A stretch of DNA of 64,000 nt from Methylobacterium organophilum (GTDB lineage: Bacteria; Pseudomonadota; Alphaproteobacteria; Rhizobiales; Beijerinckiaceae), in the NCBI RefSeq assembly GCF_022179465.1, contig NZ_BPQV01000012.1, positions 1 to 64,000 of the forward strand. Reading direction: 5' to 3'. Under the pieces are notes generated by a model. That model ran no database searches, was not told where the DNA came from, and was given only the letters and a program-made list of their open reading frames with translations. Positions within the stretch are counted from its first letter, which is position 1, and each line of letters begins with the position of its first letter. The translations under genes were made by a program, and so were the position numbers. Positions 18,518 to 28,321 of this stretch are shown here, one piece after another.

Positions 18518-21268
18518 ATGCGAGACGGAAAGAAGACCTTGGCAGACAACGAAGAAAACGGCACGGGCGCGCCGCCGCCCGCCACCGACATCAAGCCCGT
18601 CTCCATCACCGACGAGATGCGCCGCTCCTATCTCGATTACGCGATGAGCGTGATCGTGAGTCGCGCGCTCCCCGATGCCCGCGACGGCCTGAAGCCCGTC
18701 CATCGGCGCATCCTCTACTCGGCCTTCGAATCCGGGCACCTGCCGGACCGCAAATATGTCAAGTCGGCCCGCATCGTCGGCGACGTGATCGGTCAGTACC
18801 ACCCGCATGGCGACCAATCGATCTACGATGCCTTGGTGCGGATGGCGCAGGACTTCTCCATGCGCCTCATGCTCATCGACGGGCAGGGCAATTTCGGCTC
18901 GGTCGACGGCGATCCGCCCGCCGCCATGCGCTACACCGAATCGCGCCTGGCCAAGCCGGCGACGGCCTTGCTCGCCGACATCGACAAGAACACCGTCGAT
19001 TTCGGGCCCAACTACGACGAATCGCGCGAGGAGCCGACCGTCCTTCCGGCCCGCTTCCCGAACCTCCTCGTCAACGGCGCCGGCGGCATCGCCGTCGGCA
19101 TGGCCACGAACATCCCCCCGCACAATCTCGGCGAATTGGTCGAGGCTTGCCTCGCCCTGATCGAGGATCCGGGTCTCGGCCTCGACGCCCTCCTCGAGAT
19201 CGTGCCCGGCCCCGACTTCCCCACCGGCGGCTCGATCCTCGGCCGTGCCGGCACCCGCCAGGCCTACGCCACCGGCCGCGGCTCCATCATCATGCGGGCG
19301 AAGTCCCATGTGGAGGAGCTGCGCAAGGAGCGCGAGGCGCTGATCTTCACCGAGATCCCGTATCAGGTGAACAAGGCGACGCTGATCGAGAAGATCGCCG
19401 AGCTGGTGAAGGACAAGCGTCTCGAGGGCATCGCGGATCTGCGCGACGAATCGGACCGCGACGGCATGCGCATCGTGGTCGAGCTGAAGCGCGACGCCAT
19501 GGCCGACGTGGTGCTCAACCAGCTCTACCGGTTCACGCCCCTGCAGACCTCCTTCGGCTGCAACATGGTGGCGCTGAACGGCGGCCGCCCCGAGCTGATG
19601 ACCCTGAAGGACCTGCTCCAGGCCTTCGTGGATTTCCGCGAGGAGGTCGTCTCCCGCCGGACCAAGTTCCTGCTCGGCAAGGCCCGCGAGCGCGCCCACG
19701 TCCTCTGCGGCCTCGCCATCGCGGTGGCCAATATCGACGAGGTGATCCGCCTGATCCGGACCTCGCCGGATCCGAACAGCGCCCGCGAGGCGCTGATGGG
19801 CCGCGACTGGCCGGCGGCCGACATCGCCCCGCTGATCGCGCTGGTGGACGATCCCCGCCACCGCGTGGCCGATGACGGCACCTACCGCCTCTCCGAGGTG
19901 CAGGCCCGCGCCATCCTCGACCTGCGCCTGCAGCGCCTGACGGCCCTGGGCCGCGACGAGATCGGCGACGAGCTGAAGAAGCTCGCCGAGGAGATCGCCG
20001 ACTATCTCGACATCCTGCGCTCCCGCGCCCGCATCCAGGGCATCGTGCGCGACGAGCTGATCGAGGTGCGCGACGCCTACGCCACCCCGCGCAAGACCAT
20101 GATCCTCGACTACGATGCGAATGTCGACGACGAGGACCTGATCCAGCGCGAGGACATGGTCGTCACCGTGTCCCATGCCGGCTACGTCAAGCGCGTGCCG
20201 CTCTCGACCTATCGGGCGCAGCGCCGCGGCGGCAAGGGCCGCTCCGGCATGGCGACCCGCGAGGAGGATTTCGTCACCCGCCTCTTCGTGGCCTCGACCC
20301 ACACGCCGGTGCTGTTCTTCTCCGACCAGGGCCAGGCCTACAAGGAGAAGGTCTGGCGCCTGCCGATCGCGGCCCCGAACGCCCGCGGCAAGGCGCTGGT
20401 CAACATCCTGCAGCTCCAGCACCAGGGCGAGCGCATCACCACGATCATGCCGCTGCCGGAGGACGAGGCCTCCTGGGAGACCCTCGACGTGATGTTCGCG
20501 ACCGCGTCGGGCAATGTCCGGCGCAACAAGCTGTCCGACTTCGTGCAGGTGAACCGCAACGGCAAGATCGCGATGAAGCTCGATCCGGGCGACCACATCG
20601 TCCATGTCGAGATCTGCCGGCCGGAGCAGAACGTGCTGCTCACCACCGCCAACGGCCAGTGCATCCGCTTCCCCGTGGAGGACGTGCGCGTCTTCAAGGG
20701 CCGTGATTCCACCGGCGTGCGCGGCATCAACCTCGGCAGCGACGACCGCGTCATCTCCATGACGATCCTCAATCACTTCGAGGCGACGCCGGAGGAGCGC
20801 GCGGGCTACCTGAAGATGCGGCGCGCCGTGATCGGCGACGGTATCGAAGGCGAGGCCGCGGAGAACGGCGAGGCGGAGGAGGCGAGCGCCGCCGCGATCT
20901 CGCCGGAGCGCTACACCGAGATGAGCGCCGCCGAGCAGTTCGTGCTCACCCTGTCCGAGCGCGGCTTCGGCAAGCGCACCTCGTCCTACGAGTACCGGAC
21001 CTCGGGCCGCGGCGGAAAGGGCATCACGGCCATGCGGGTGAACGCCCGCAACGGCAGCCTGGTCGCCTCCTTCCCGGTGGAGCCGAGCGACCAGATCATG
21101 CTCGTCACCAATGCCGGCCAGCTCATCCGCGTGCCGGTGGACGACATCCGCATCGTCGGCCGCGCCTCGCAGGGCGTAACGGTGTTCAACACCGACAAGG
21201 CCGAGCGCGTCGTCTCCGTCGAGCATATCGAGGGCGACGAGGAGGACGGCGAGGAGACCGCCGGCTGA
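18518..21268 (+). CDS. gyrA: DNA gyrase subunit A
   Basis: GyrA cuts and rejoins DNA within the A2B2 gyrase that introduces negative supercoils. It has 916 residues. The catalytic region AAMRYTE (tyrosine nucleophile) is near residue 137. The gyrase-specific GyrA box QRRGGKG near residue 569 distinguishes it from ParC. An acidic tail ([12 protein letters not shown]) closes the protein. In the quinolone-resistance region the order is [12 protein letters not shown], so the position equal to E. coli Ser83 is Gln100. The start is either the ATG at 18518 or the TTG at 18539, which has GGAAAGAAG just before it. Confidence 0.96.
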   Translation: MRDGKKTLADNEENGTGAPPPATDIKPVSITDEMRRSYLDYAMSVIVSRALPDARDGLKPVHRRILYSAFESGHLPDRKYVKSARIVGDVIGQYHPHGDQSIYDALVRMAQDFSMRLMLIDGQGNFGSVDGDPPAAMRYTESRLAKPATALLADIDKNTVDFGPNYDESREEPTVLPARFPNLLVNGAGGIAVGMATNIPPHNLGELVEACLALIEDPGLGLDALLEIVPGPDFPTGGSILGRAGTRQAYATGRGSIIMRAKSHVEELRKEREALIFTEIPYQVNKATLIEKIAELVKDKRLEGIADLRDESDRDGMRIVVELKRDAMADVVLNQLYRFTPLQTSFGCNMVALNGGRPELMTLKDLLQAFVDFREEVVSRRTKFLLGKARERAHVLCGLAIAVANIDEVIRLIRTSPDPNSAREALMGRDWPAADIAPLIALVDDPRHRVADDGTYRLSEVQARAILDLRLQRLTALGRDEIGDELKKLAEEIADYLDILRSRARIQGIVRDELIEVRDAYATPRKTMILDYDANVDDEDLIQREDMVVTVSHAGYVKRVPLSTYRAQRRGGKGRSGMATREEDFVTRLFVASTHTPVLFFSDQGQAYKEKVWRLPIAAPNARGKALVNILQLQHQGERITTIMPLPEDEASWETLDVMFATASGNVRRNKLSDFVQVNRNGKIAMKLDPGDHIVHVEICRPEQNVLLTTANGQCIRFPVEDVRVFKGRDSTGVRGINLGSDDRVISMTILNHFEATPEERAGYLKMRRAVIGDGIEGEAAENGEAEEASAAAISPERYTEMSAAEQFVLTLSERGFGKRTSSYEYRTSGRGGKGITAMRVNARNGSLVASFPVEPSDQIMLVTNAGQLIRVPVDDIRIVGRASQGVTVFNTDKAERVVSVEHIEGDEEDGEETAG

Positions 21269-21306
21269 GACCGGGGCCGGGTCCTCGTCCGGGCCGCGTA
21301 TCGGAA

Positions 21307-21340
21307 ACGGCCCCTGCGGGTGCAGGGGCCGTCTTCTTTT
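21307..21340 (+). terminator. gyrA terminator
   Basis: ACGGCCCCTGC and GCAGGGGCCGT form a perfect 11-bp stem with a GGGT loop, followed by CTTCTTTT. This is a classic intrinsic terminator 38 nt after the gyrA stop codon. Confidence 0.9.
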
Positions 21341-21381
21341 GCGGACGGGACGCCGGCGGTCCGGCGCGATAAGCCCGGGCC

Positions 21382-22752
21382 ATGACCGCGAATCCCGAAG
21401 CGCCTGCCCTCCCCGCCGACCTGCCGCGGGACGGCGCCCTCCGCCCGACCAGCCGCCAGGTGCTGCTGCTGGCGCTTCCCGCCACGCTCGCCAACGTGAC
21501 GACGCCGCTCCTCGGCTTCGTCGGGGCGGCGGCGATCGGGCGGCTGGGGGATGCCGCGCTCCTCGGGGCGGTGGCCCTCGGCGCGGTGATCTTCGACGCG
21601 ATCTTCTGGAGCTTCGGCTTCCTGCGCATGGCCACCGCCGGCCTGACCGCGCAGGCGGTGGGCGCCCGGAATCCGGCCGAGATCGACCGGGCGCTGGCCC
21701 GGGCGCTCGCGGTCGGCGTTTGCTGCGGGCTCGTCCTCGTCATGGGTCAGATCCCGCTCGCGGTTCTCGCCTTCCGCATCGCCGGGGCGAGCGCGGCGGT
21801 GACGGCGGGGCTCGCGGTCTATTTCCACATCCGCATCTTCGCCGCGCCCTTCACCCTGGCGAACTACGCCGTGCTCGGCTCGGTGCTGGGGCGCGGCCGC
21901 ACCGATCTCGGCCTCGCCATCCAGGTCGGCATCAACCTCGCCAACATCGTCCTGACGCTGCTCCTGGTGCTCGGCCTCGGCTTCGGCATCGCCGGGGCGG
22001 CCGGGGCCACTTTCCTGGCGGAGGCCGGGGGCACGGCGCTCGGGCTCGCCGTCCTGCATCGCCTCGGCGCCCGCCCCTTCCGGGTGCCCATGGCGGAGGT
22101 GTTCGGCCGGGCCGCCCTGACACGCACGCTCAAGGTGAATGCGGACGTGCTGATCCGGACCCTGGCGCTCGTCGCCGGCATCACCCTGTTCTCGGCCATG
22201 GGCGCGCGGCTCGGCGACGTGACGCTCGCCGCCAATGCCGTGCTCTGGAATCTCTTCCTGATCGGGGGCTTCTTCCTCGACGGCTTCGCCACCGCCGCCG
22301 AGGCTTTGTGCGGCCGGGCCGTGGGGGCCCGGGACCGCGAGGCCTTCGCCGCCGCGTCCCGGCTCTGCCTCCTCTGGTGCCTCGCCTTCGGCGTGGCCGT
22401 CAGCACCCTGGCGCTCGGCGGGGGCGGCGCCTTCATCGACGTGGTGACGACGAGCGAGCCGGTGCGGGCCGATGCCCGCTCGCATCTCCTCGCCGCCGGT
22501 CTCGCGCCCCTCGTGGCCGCCCTGCCCTTCGCCTATGACGGCATCTATATCGGCGCGACCTGGACCCGGGCGATGCGCAACCTGATGCTCGCCGCATTGG
22601 TGGTCTATCTCGTCGCGCTCTTCGCCTTCCAGGCGCTCGGGCTCGGCAATGGCGGCCTCTGGCTCGCCTTCCTGGTCTTCCTCGCCGCCCGCGGCCTCGG
22701 GCAGGCCCTCGCCTTTCCAGGGCTCGCCCGGCGGAGTTTTTCCGGGGGCTGA
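21382..22752 (+). CDS. MATE family efflux transporter
   Basis: A 456-residue inner-membrane protein with about 12 hydrophobic segments in two related halves, the MATE layout. The opening ALPATLANVTTPLLGFVGAA and the following GAVALGAVIFDAIFWSFGFL are typical of the DinF-like branch. MATE proteins export cationic drugs or metabolites using H+ or Na+ gradients. The substrate cannot be told from sequence. It lies after the gyrA terminator on the same strand, so it needs its own promoter in the 41-nt gap or receives read-through. A second, different MATE gene is at 56589-58049. Confidence 0.9.
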   Translation: MTANPEAPALPADLPRDGALRPTSRQVLLLALPATLANVTTPLLGFVGAAAIGRLGDAALLGAVALGAVIFDAIFWSFGFLRMATAGLTAQAVGARNPAEIDRALARALAVGVCCGLVLVMGQIPLAVLAFRIAGASAAVTAGLAVYFHIRIFAAPFTLANYAVLGSVLGRGRTDLGLAIQVGINLANIVLTLLLVLGLGFGIAGAAGATFLAEAGGTALGLAVLHRLGARPFRVPMAEVFGRAALTRTLKVNADVLIRTLALVAGITLFSAMGARLGDVTLAANAVLWNLFLIGGFFLDGFATAAEALCGRAVGARDREAFAAASRLCLLWCLAFGVAVSTLALGGGGAFIDVVTTSEPVRADARSHLLAAGLAPLVAALPFAYDGIYIGATWTRAMRNLMLAALVVYLVALFAFQALGLGNGGLWLAFLVFLAARGLGQALAFPGLARRSFSGG

Positions 22753-22870
22753 AAGCCCGCAGCCTCTGCCGCCTGCCCGTACTCTGGCCAATTGACGTTC
22801 GACCGCGCTGCGCTCGAATGCCCGCGCCGCCCGTCAACGACAGCGTCCGATTCCGCGGAGCGGGCGGGCG

Positions 22871-23410
22871 ATGAGGACTTTTCCAATGAAGACTCGTCTC
22901 TTCCTGCGCTTGGTCTTGCTGGCTGGCCTCGCCGCCTCTGTGGGGGCCACGCCGGGCTGGGCGAAAACCGTGAAGATCCCGGCCACCACCCCGCCGATGG
23001 CCGTGGAGATTCCCGGCGCGTGGACCGCCAGCACCGTCAAGCGCGGTCTCGAGATCAAGAGCGACGACGAGGAGGTCTTTCTCTGGATCGAGACCTACAC
23101 CGAGGCGAATTACGAGACCATCAAGGCCGAACATGGCCGCTATTTCGAGGGCCAGGGCGTCACCGTCACCGGCGAGCCGAAGATCGAGCCCCGGCGCTAC
23201 GCGGGCTACGGTCTCGCTTTCCTCGATCTGCCGGCGATCTGGAAGGGCAAGCCGACGGTGCTGCGCTACATCTTGGTCGAGCCGGACGACAAGGCCAAGC
23301 GCCGGCTGATGATGAGCTACTGGGCCTCCCCGGAAGGCGACCGGACCCATGACGCCGCCATGAACAAGCTCGTGGAGAGCCTCGCCGCTGCTGTGAATGC
23401 CGCAAACTGA
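22871..23410 (+). CDS. Exported hypothetical protein
   Basis: A protein of up to 179 residues with an N-terminal signal peptide (LFLRLVLLAGLAASVG, probable cleavage after GWA near residue 35). The mature domain is mixed alpha/beta: VEIPGAWTASTVKRGLEI, then EVFLWIETYTEANYETIKAE, and a C-terminal helix. No metal or catalytic motif is evident. I do not recognise the family. It probably folds in the periplasm. The start may be 22871 or the internal ATG at 22886, which has AGGA eight bases before it. A terminator for the convergent ssb gene lies downstream. Confidence 0.75.
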   Translation: MRTFPMKTRLFLRLVLLAGLAASVGATPGWAKTVKIPATTPPMAVEIPGAWTASTVKRGLEIKSDDEEVFLWIETYTEANYETIKAEHGRYFEGQGVTVTGEPKIEPRRYAGYGLAFLDLPAIWKGKPTVLRYILVEPDDKAKRRLMMSYWASPEGDRTHDAAMNKLVESLAAAVNAAN

Positions 23411-23469
23411 GCCGCTCCTCGGCGGGGACGGCGATCCCGGTGAGGGCTGTCGGCGCTGGCGGTTCAGGC

Positions 23470-23503
23470 AAAACAAAAGGACCAGGGCCGAAGCCCTGGT
23501 CCT
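23470..23503 (-). terminator. ssb terminator
   Basis: On the minus strand AGGACCAGGGC and GCCCTGGTCCT form a perfect 11-bp stem with a TTCG tetraloop, followed by TTTGTTTTG. This is a strong intrinsic terminator 31 nt after the ssb stop codon. Confidence 0.93.
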
Positions 23504-23534
23504 GCTGCCGTAGACGCTCGTTGTAAGCCTAAGC

Positions 23535-24101
23535 CTAGAACGGGATGTCGTCGTCGAGGTCGTAGTTCGGCTTGCCGCCGCCCCCGCCGGACGGGCGGGA
23601 GCCGCCGCCCGAGGAGCGACCACTGCCGCCGCCCCCGCCGTAATCGCCCCCGCGGTCCCCGCCCCGGCCGCCGCCGTACTCGTCGCGGGAGCCGCCGCGG
23701 CTGATCTGGCCGCCGCTCTCTTCCTCGCCGGCGAAGTCGCCGCCGCCGCCGCGGCCGTCGAGGATCGTCATCTCGCCGCGGAAGCGCTGCAGCACGACCT
23801 CGGTCGTGTACTTCTCGACACCGGAATTGTCGGTCCATTTCCGGGTCTGGAGCTGGCCCTCGATATAGACCTTCGACCCCTTGCGCAGATACTGCTCTGC
23901 CACGCGGGCGAGGTTCTCGTTGTAGATCACGACCGAGTGCCACTCGGTCTTCTCCTTGCGCTCGCCCGACATCTTGTCCTTCCAGGACTCGGACGTCGCC
24001 AGCCGCAGGTTCACCACGGGATCGCCGGAGGCGAGGCGCCGCGTCTCGGGATCGCGCCCGAGATTGCCCACCAGGATCACCTTGTTCACGCTGCCCGCCA
24101 T
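23535..24101 (-). CDS. ssb: Single-stranded DNA-binding protein
   Basis: SSB coats single-stranded DNA during replication, repair and recombination. The protein has 188 residues from [19 protein letters not shown]. An OB-fold fills residues 1-110 (including [20 protein letters not shown]). A Gly/Ser/Arg-rich linker follows, and the acidic tip ends in DDDIPF, which binds partner enzymes. The frame is open to 24212, but the ATG at 24101 has GGAGAG upstream and the family N-terminus. The linker is long and very glycine-rich. Upstream is a LexA-type box overlapping a -35/-10 pair, and holC precedes it on the same strand. Confidence 0.97.
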   Translation of the reverse strand: MAGSVNKVILVGNLGRDPETRRLASGDPVVNLRLATSESWKDKMSGERKEKTEWHSVVIYNENLARVAEQYLRKGSKVYIEGQLQTRKWTDNSGVEKYTTEVVLQRFRGEMTILDGRGGGGDFAGEEESGGQISRGGSRDEYGGGRGGDRGGDYGGGGGSGRSSGGGSRPSGGGGGKPNYDLDDDIPF

Positions 24102-24226
24102 CGCACTCTCTCCTCGCGATCCGATCTCACAGGGGCTGCCGCCCGGAGGCCGACTCATGAGCCTTCCCGGGGCCACCGGCAACGGGTCCAAACGGCGAAT
24201 CCACGGGGACAACCGGCAGCCCGTAA

Positions 24227-24255
24227 GTTCTACTTTTGTTCTCGTTCGGCGACAA
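24227..24255 (-). promoter_or_regulatory. ssb promoter with LexA-type SOS box
   Basis: On the minus strand GAAC-AAAAGTA-GAAC (24227-24241) matches the alphaproteobacterial LexA box GAAC-N7-GAAC (equally GTTC-N7-GTTC). It overlaps the -10 of a candidate promoter, TTGTCG-N17-TAGAAC (24250-24255 and 24227-24232). Binding there would block transcription of ssb, whose start codon is about 125 nt downstream. Confidence 0.7.
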
Positions 24256-24272
24256 GGCCGCGAAGGACGCCT

Positions 24273-24725
24273 TTACGCCTTCTTGTTCCAGCGCCCGTCC
24301 TCGTCCTGCTGCCAATAGGCGACCGCGTGGCCCTGCTCCTTGGCCGCCCGCCACTGCTCCCGGGCACGCAGCAGCGCGTCCTGGTCGTTGCCGTCGAACA
24401 GGATGCAGATGCGGGCATAGGATTCCGCATCCGCCGGCAGGTCCGCCCCCTCCACCAGGAAACGGATCGACGCGCCGTTGGGATTGACGTCCCGCAGGGT
24501 CAGTACCACGGGCTGGCTCCCGGAATCCGGCTCGCGGTCGGTGCCGTGGGGCAGGAAGCTGTCGTCGGAATAGGTCCAGAGGCCGTCGTCGAGGGCCTGC
24601 AGCCGCTCCTCGCTCACGGCCTGGATGGCCGCCTGCCAGCCGCGCTCCAGCGACTTCTCGATCAGGCTCGGCAGCACCTTCTCCAGGGGCTGGCGCTGCA
24701 GGTGGTAGAACAGGATCTCGGTCAC
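24273..24725 (-). CDS. holC: DNA polymerase III subunit chi
   Basis: Chi links the clamp loader of the replicative polymerase to SSB. The 150-residue product fits the family: MTEILFYHLQRQPLEKVLPS at the start, the GWQAAIQ segment, LWTYSDDSFLPHG near residue 50, and PVVLTLRD in the core strand. It lies just upstream of ssb on the same strand, which is biologically apt since chi binds the SSB tail. It follows polA after a 61-nt gap, so polA-holC may be co-transcribed, with ssb having its own regulated promoter. Confidence 0.93.
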   Translation of the reverse strand: MTEILFYHLQRQPLEKVLPSLIEKSLERGWQAAIQAVSEERLQALDDGLWTYSDDSFLPHGTDREPDSGSQPVVLTLRDVNPNGASIRFLVEGADLPADAESYARICILFDGNDQDALLRAREQWRAAKEQGHAVAYWQQDEDGRWNKKA

Positions 24726-24786
24726 GGCGGCGAGGATAGGACGCCAGATGCGCGCGCGCGAGGGCCCGCCTGCTCCTCCGCGCGTC

Positions 24787-27700
24787 TCAATGCGCTTCCT
24801 GCCAGTTTCCGGCGGCCTTGGCCTCCACCACCAGGGGCACGCGCAGGGTCAGGGCCGGCGCCGGCGCCTGCTCCATCACCCGGGCGATCACCGGCAGCGC
24901 CGCCTCGATCTCCTCCTCGGGCGCCTCGAAGACGAGTTCGTCATGCACCTGCAGGAGCATGCGCAGGTTGAGATGCTCCTTGCGCAGGGCGTCCTCCATC
25001 CGGGTCATGGCCCGGCGGATGATGTCGGCCGCGGTGCCCTGGATCGGGGCGTTGATCGCCTGACGCTCCACGCTCGCCCGCTCGCTCGGGTTGTTGGAGC
25101 GGATCTGGGGATAGTGGCAGACCCGGCCGAACAGGGTGGTGACGTAGCCCTTGTCGCGGCAGAGCTTCTTCGTGCCCTCGATATAGTCGCGGATGCCGGG
25201 GAAGCGCTCGAAATACTGCCGGATGAAGGCCGAGGCCTCCTCCCGGCCGATGCCGAGGCGGTCGGCGAGGCCGAAGGCCGAGATGCCGTAGATGATGCCG
25301 AAATTGATGGTCTTGGCCCGCCGGCGCAGGTCCGGCGTCATCTCGGCGAGGGGCACGCCGAACATGGCCGAGGCGGTCGCCGCGTGGATGTCGATGCCGT
25401 CCTCGAAGGCCTGGCGCAACTGCGGGATGTCGGCGATGTGGGCGAGGATGCGCAATTCGATCTGCGAGTAGTCCGCCGAGATCAGCTTGGTGCCCTCGGG
25501 CGCCACGAAGGCCCGGCGGATGCGCCGCCCCTCCTCCGTGCGGATCGGGATGTTCTGCAGGTTCGGGTCCGAGGAGGAGAGCCGGCCGGTGGTGGTGGCA
25601 GCCAGCGCGAAGGAGGTGTGGACGCGGTTCGTCTGCCGGTCGGCATGCTCCTGCAGCGTGTCGGTATAGGTCGATTTCAGCTTCGAGAGCTGGCGCCATT
25701 CCAGGATCTTCCGGGGCAGTGCGTGCCCGGCCTGGGCGAGCTCCTCCAGAAGCGTCGCCGGTGTGGCCCACTGGCCCGAGGGCGTCTTCTTGGCGCCGGG
25801 CAGGCCCATCTTGCCGAAGAGCACGTCGCCGATCTGCTTGGGCGAGGAGACCTGGAAGCGCTCGCCGGCATCCTCCTGGATCTCCTCCTCGAGCCGCGCC
25901 AGGATCTGCGAGAAGTCGCCCGAGAGGCGGCTCAGCATGTCGCGGTCGATGCGGATGCCGTTGGCCTCCATGCGGGCGAGCACGGGCACGAGGGGCCGCT
26001 CCAGGGTCTCGTAGACCGCGACGCGCTTCTCCGCGACGAGGCGCGGCTTCATCATGCGCCACAGGCGCAGGGTCACGTCGGCATCCTCGGCGGCGTAGGC
26101 GGTCGCCTTGTCGAGGGGCACACGGTCGAAGGTGAGCTTGTTGCGCCCGGTGCCGGTCACGTCGGTGAAGGTGATCGGCTGGTGGCCGAGATGCCGGCGG
26201 GCGAGCTCGTCCATGCCGTGCCCGCCCTTTCCGGCATCGAGCACGTAGGAGATCAGCATGGTGTCGTCGAAGGGTCCGACCTCGATGCCGTGGCGCTTCA
26301 GCACCAGCCAGTCGTACTTGATGTTCTGGCCGATCTTCAGGGTGCCCGGATCCTCCAGCAGCGGCTTGAGAGTGGCGATCGCCTGATCGAGGGGGATCTG
26401 GGTGATCGTCTGGTCCGCGGCCTCGCCGTCCTGGGCCGCCTCGCCGAACAGGTCCCCGTCCTTCGTGTCGGGCTTCACGTGGGCGAGGGGGATATAGGCC
26501 GCGCGGCCCGGAGCGGTCGCGAGGGAGACGCCGACGAGGCCGGCGCGGTTGGCGTCGAGGGCGTCCGTCTCGGTATCGACCGCGACGACGCCCGCCTCGA
26601 AGGCCTCCGCGATCCAGGCTTCGAGTTGCGCCAGGGTCGTGATCGTCTCGTAGGCGCTGGTGTCGAAGGGCTTGACCGCCTCCGCCGCCCGGGCCGCGAC
26701 CAAGCCGGCCGGCGTCGGCTCGGTGGCGCGGGGCTTCGGCGCCGCATCCGGCAGGCCGAGATCGGCGAAGGGATCGACCTCTCCGGCCTCCGGGGGCCTG
26801 GCGCTGGCCCCGCGCTCCGGCGCCGCCGCGGTCTCGGGATCGACCGGCACGGAATCCCCGAAGAAGGGCACGGCGTCGCTGCCGCCGGCGGTGTTCTCGT
26901 AGCCGTGGGGCCGGGCGCCGGGCAGCAGCGCCGGGTCGGGCTTCACCGCCTCGGGGTCGACATGCAGCATCTGGGCGATGCGCCGCGTCAGGGTGTTGAA
27001 CTCCATCGCCTTGAGGAAGCCGACGAGCTTCTCGGGGTCGGGCTCCGGCACGCCGAGATCGTCGAGGGGCACCGGCACCGGCACGCCCTCCTCCAGGGCC
27101 ACGAGCTTCCGCGAGAGCCGGGCCTGGTCGAGATTGGCGAGCAGGGTTTCGCGGCGCTTGGGCTGCTTGATCTCGCCGGCCCGCTCCAGCAACTGCTCCA
27201 GGCTGCCATATTCCTTGATGAGGGCGGCGGCAGTCTTGAGCCCGATGCCGGGCACGCCGGGCACGTTGTCCGAGGTGTCGCCGATCAGCGCCAGGGCGTC
27301 GCCGATCTGCTCTGGGCTCAGCCCCTCCCACTTGGCGATGATCGCCTCGCGGTCGAGGTTGCGCTCGGGGCGGTAGCCGGGCTTGCCCTTGGCGCCGGAT
27401 TCGAAGTCGTAGAACCGGATCCGGTCCGAGACGAGCTGCATCAGGTCCTTGTCGGAGGACACGATGATCACCTCGGCGCCCCGGGCTTCCGCCTGCCGGG
27501 CATAGGTCGCGATCAGGTCGTCGGCCTCGTAGCGCTCCAATTCCACCGCGTGCAGGCCGAAGGCGCGCACCGCGTCGCGCATCAGGGGCATCTGCCGCTT
27601 GAGATCGTCGGGCGCGTCCGGGCGGTGGCCCTTGTAGTCGGGGAAAAGCTCCTTGCGGAACGAGCCCTCGGACTTGTCGAAGACGATGCCGAGATGGGTC

Positions 27701-27933
27701 GGCTTCACCCCCGCGGCGCCGTCCTGCAGGAACTGGGCGATCTTGGTGCAGAACAGCCGCACGGCGCCGGTCGGCAGGCCGTCCGAGGGGCGGGTGTTGT
27801 ACTTCTGGTCCTGGTTGATCGACTGGAAATAGGCGCGGAAGATGAAGGACGAGCCGTCCACCAGGATCACGCGGTCATTCGCCCCGACAGGGTCGTGGGC
27901 AGGCTGGGTCTCGACGGTCATCCAGGGGCTCAT
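24787..27933 (-). CDS. polA: DNA polymerase I
   Basis: Repair and primer-removal polymerase of 1048 residues, long for the family. Domains: 5'-3' nuclease (about 15-300, with NDRVILVDGSSFIFRAYFQ, SSDKDLMQ and the GDTSDNVPGVPGIGLKTA loop). A low-complexity Ala/Pro-rich linker follows (about 345-430). Next is a 3'-5' proofreading domain with intact acidic residues (VDTETDALDANR, QNIKYDW, YAAEDAD). Last is the polymerase domain with motif A (SADYSQIELRILAHIA), motif B (KTINFGIIYGISAFG) and motif C (LLQVHDELVFEAP). The start may be 27933 or the Met four codons on, at 27921. The gap to the convergently placed neighbour upstream holds no other gene. Confidence 0.97.
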   Translation of the reverse strand: MSPWMTVETQPAHDPVGANDRVILVDGSSFIFRAYFQSINQDQKYNTRPSDGLPTGAVRLFCTKIAQFLQDGAAGVKPTHLGIVFDKSEGSFRKELFPDYKGHRPDAPDDLKRQMPLMRDAVRAFGLHAVELERYEADDLIATYARQAEARGAEVIIVSSDKDLMQLVSDRIRFYDFESGAKGKPGYRPERNLDREAIIAKWEGLSPEQIGDALALIGDTSDNVPGVPGIGLKTAAALIKEYGSLEQLLERAGEIKQPKRRETLLANLDQARLSRKLVALEEGVPVPVPLDDLGVPEPDPEKLVGFLKAMEFNTLTRRIAQMLHVDPEAVKPDPALLPGARPHGYENTAGGSDAVPFFGDSVPVDPETAAAPERGASARPPEAGEVDPFADLGLPDAAPKPRATEPTPAGLVAARAAEAVKPFDTSAYETITTLAQLEAWIAEAFEAGVVAVDTETDALDANRAGLVGVSLATAPGRAAYIPLAHVKPDTKDGDLFGEAAQDGEAADQTITQIPLDQAIATLKPLLEDPGTLKIGQNIKYDWLVLKRHGIEVGPFDDTMLISYVLDAGKGGHGMDELARRHLGHQPITFTDVTGTGRNKLTFDRVPLDKATAYAAEDADVTLRLWRMMKPRLVAEKRVAVYETLERPLVPVLARMEANGIRIDRDMLSRLSGDFSQILARLEEEIQEDAGERFQVSSPKQIGDVLFGKMGLPGAKKTPSGQWATPATLLEELAQAGHALPRKILEWRQLSKLKSTYTDTLQEHADRQTNRVHTSFALAATTTGRLSSSDPNLQNIPIRTEEGRRIRRAFVAPEGTKLISADYSQIELRILAHIADIPQLRQAFEDGIDIHAATASAMFGVPLAEMTPDLRRRAKTINFGIIYGISAFGLADRLGIGREEASAFIRQYFERFPGIRDYIEGTKKLCRDKGYVTTLFGRVCHYPQIRSNNPSERASVERQAINAPIQGTAADIIRRAMTRMEDALRKEHLNLRMLLQVHDELVFEAPEEEIEAALPVIARVMEQAPAPALTLRVPLVVEAKAAGNWQEAH

Positions 27934-28321
27934 GCGCGGGGACGCCCCTCTCTAAAGCTCCCGACCCCCATCCGCCAATCGTGCCGCCGCGCCGCGCCAG
28001 GGCCCTTCCCCACCAGATCCGGAGAGGGATCGCGCCACCCCATGCCCCGACGTGCGATGGTGCACCGCCCGCGCGCAAACTGGACCGGCCAAGGGAACCC
28101 GCTGAAAGAGCAGCATAAATCGGCCCGGATTCTGCAATCCTGCATGAAATTTCACACGGATTTCCGGATGTCTTGAAGTATATCTATATTGCGCTGCGAC
28201 AAAACGTGCGTTGTCTCCAGATCAGTGGATCCCAGATCATGGTCATCGAAGAGCATGCGGAGGCGTCGGACGGAGATTTCTCTGTTTTTCCCGCTCCGCG
28301 CATCAGATGAGGAATTCCTGG
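27934..28321. other. Divergent intergenic region upstream of polA
   Basis: This region separates polA (minus) from the glycine-repeat exported protein (plus). The polA side is GC-rich, with only a weak TTGGCG-N17-TTAGAG candidate promoter. Around 28174-28190 there is an AT-rich island (TTGAAGTATATCTATATTG), unusual for this genome. It probably contributes to the promoter of the plus-strand gene. No gene seen. Confidence 0.4.

Noticed and set aside
18425-21226. Long minus-strand frame opposite gyrA
   Set aside because: Antisense chance frame, as gyrA on the plus strand has all family motifs.
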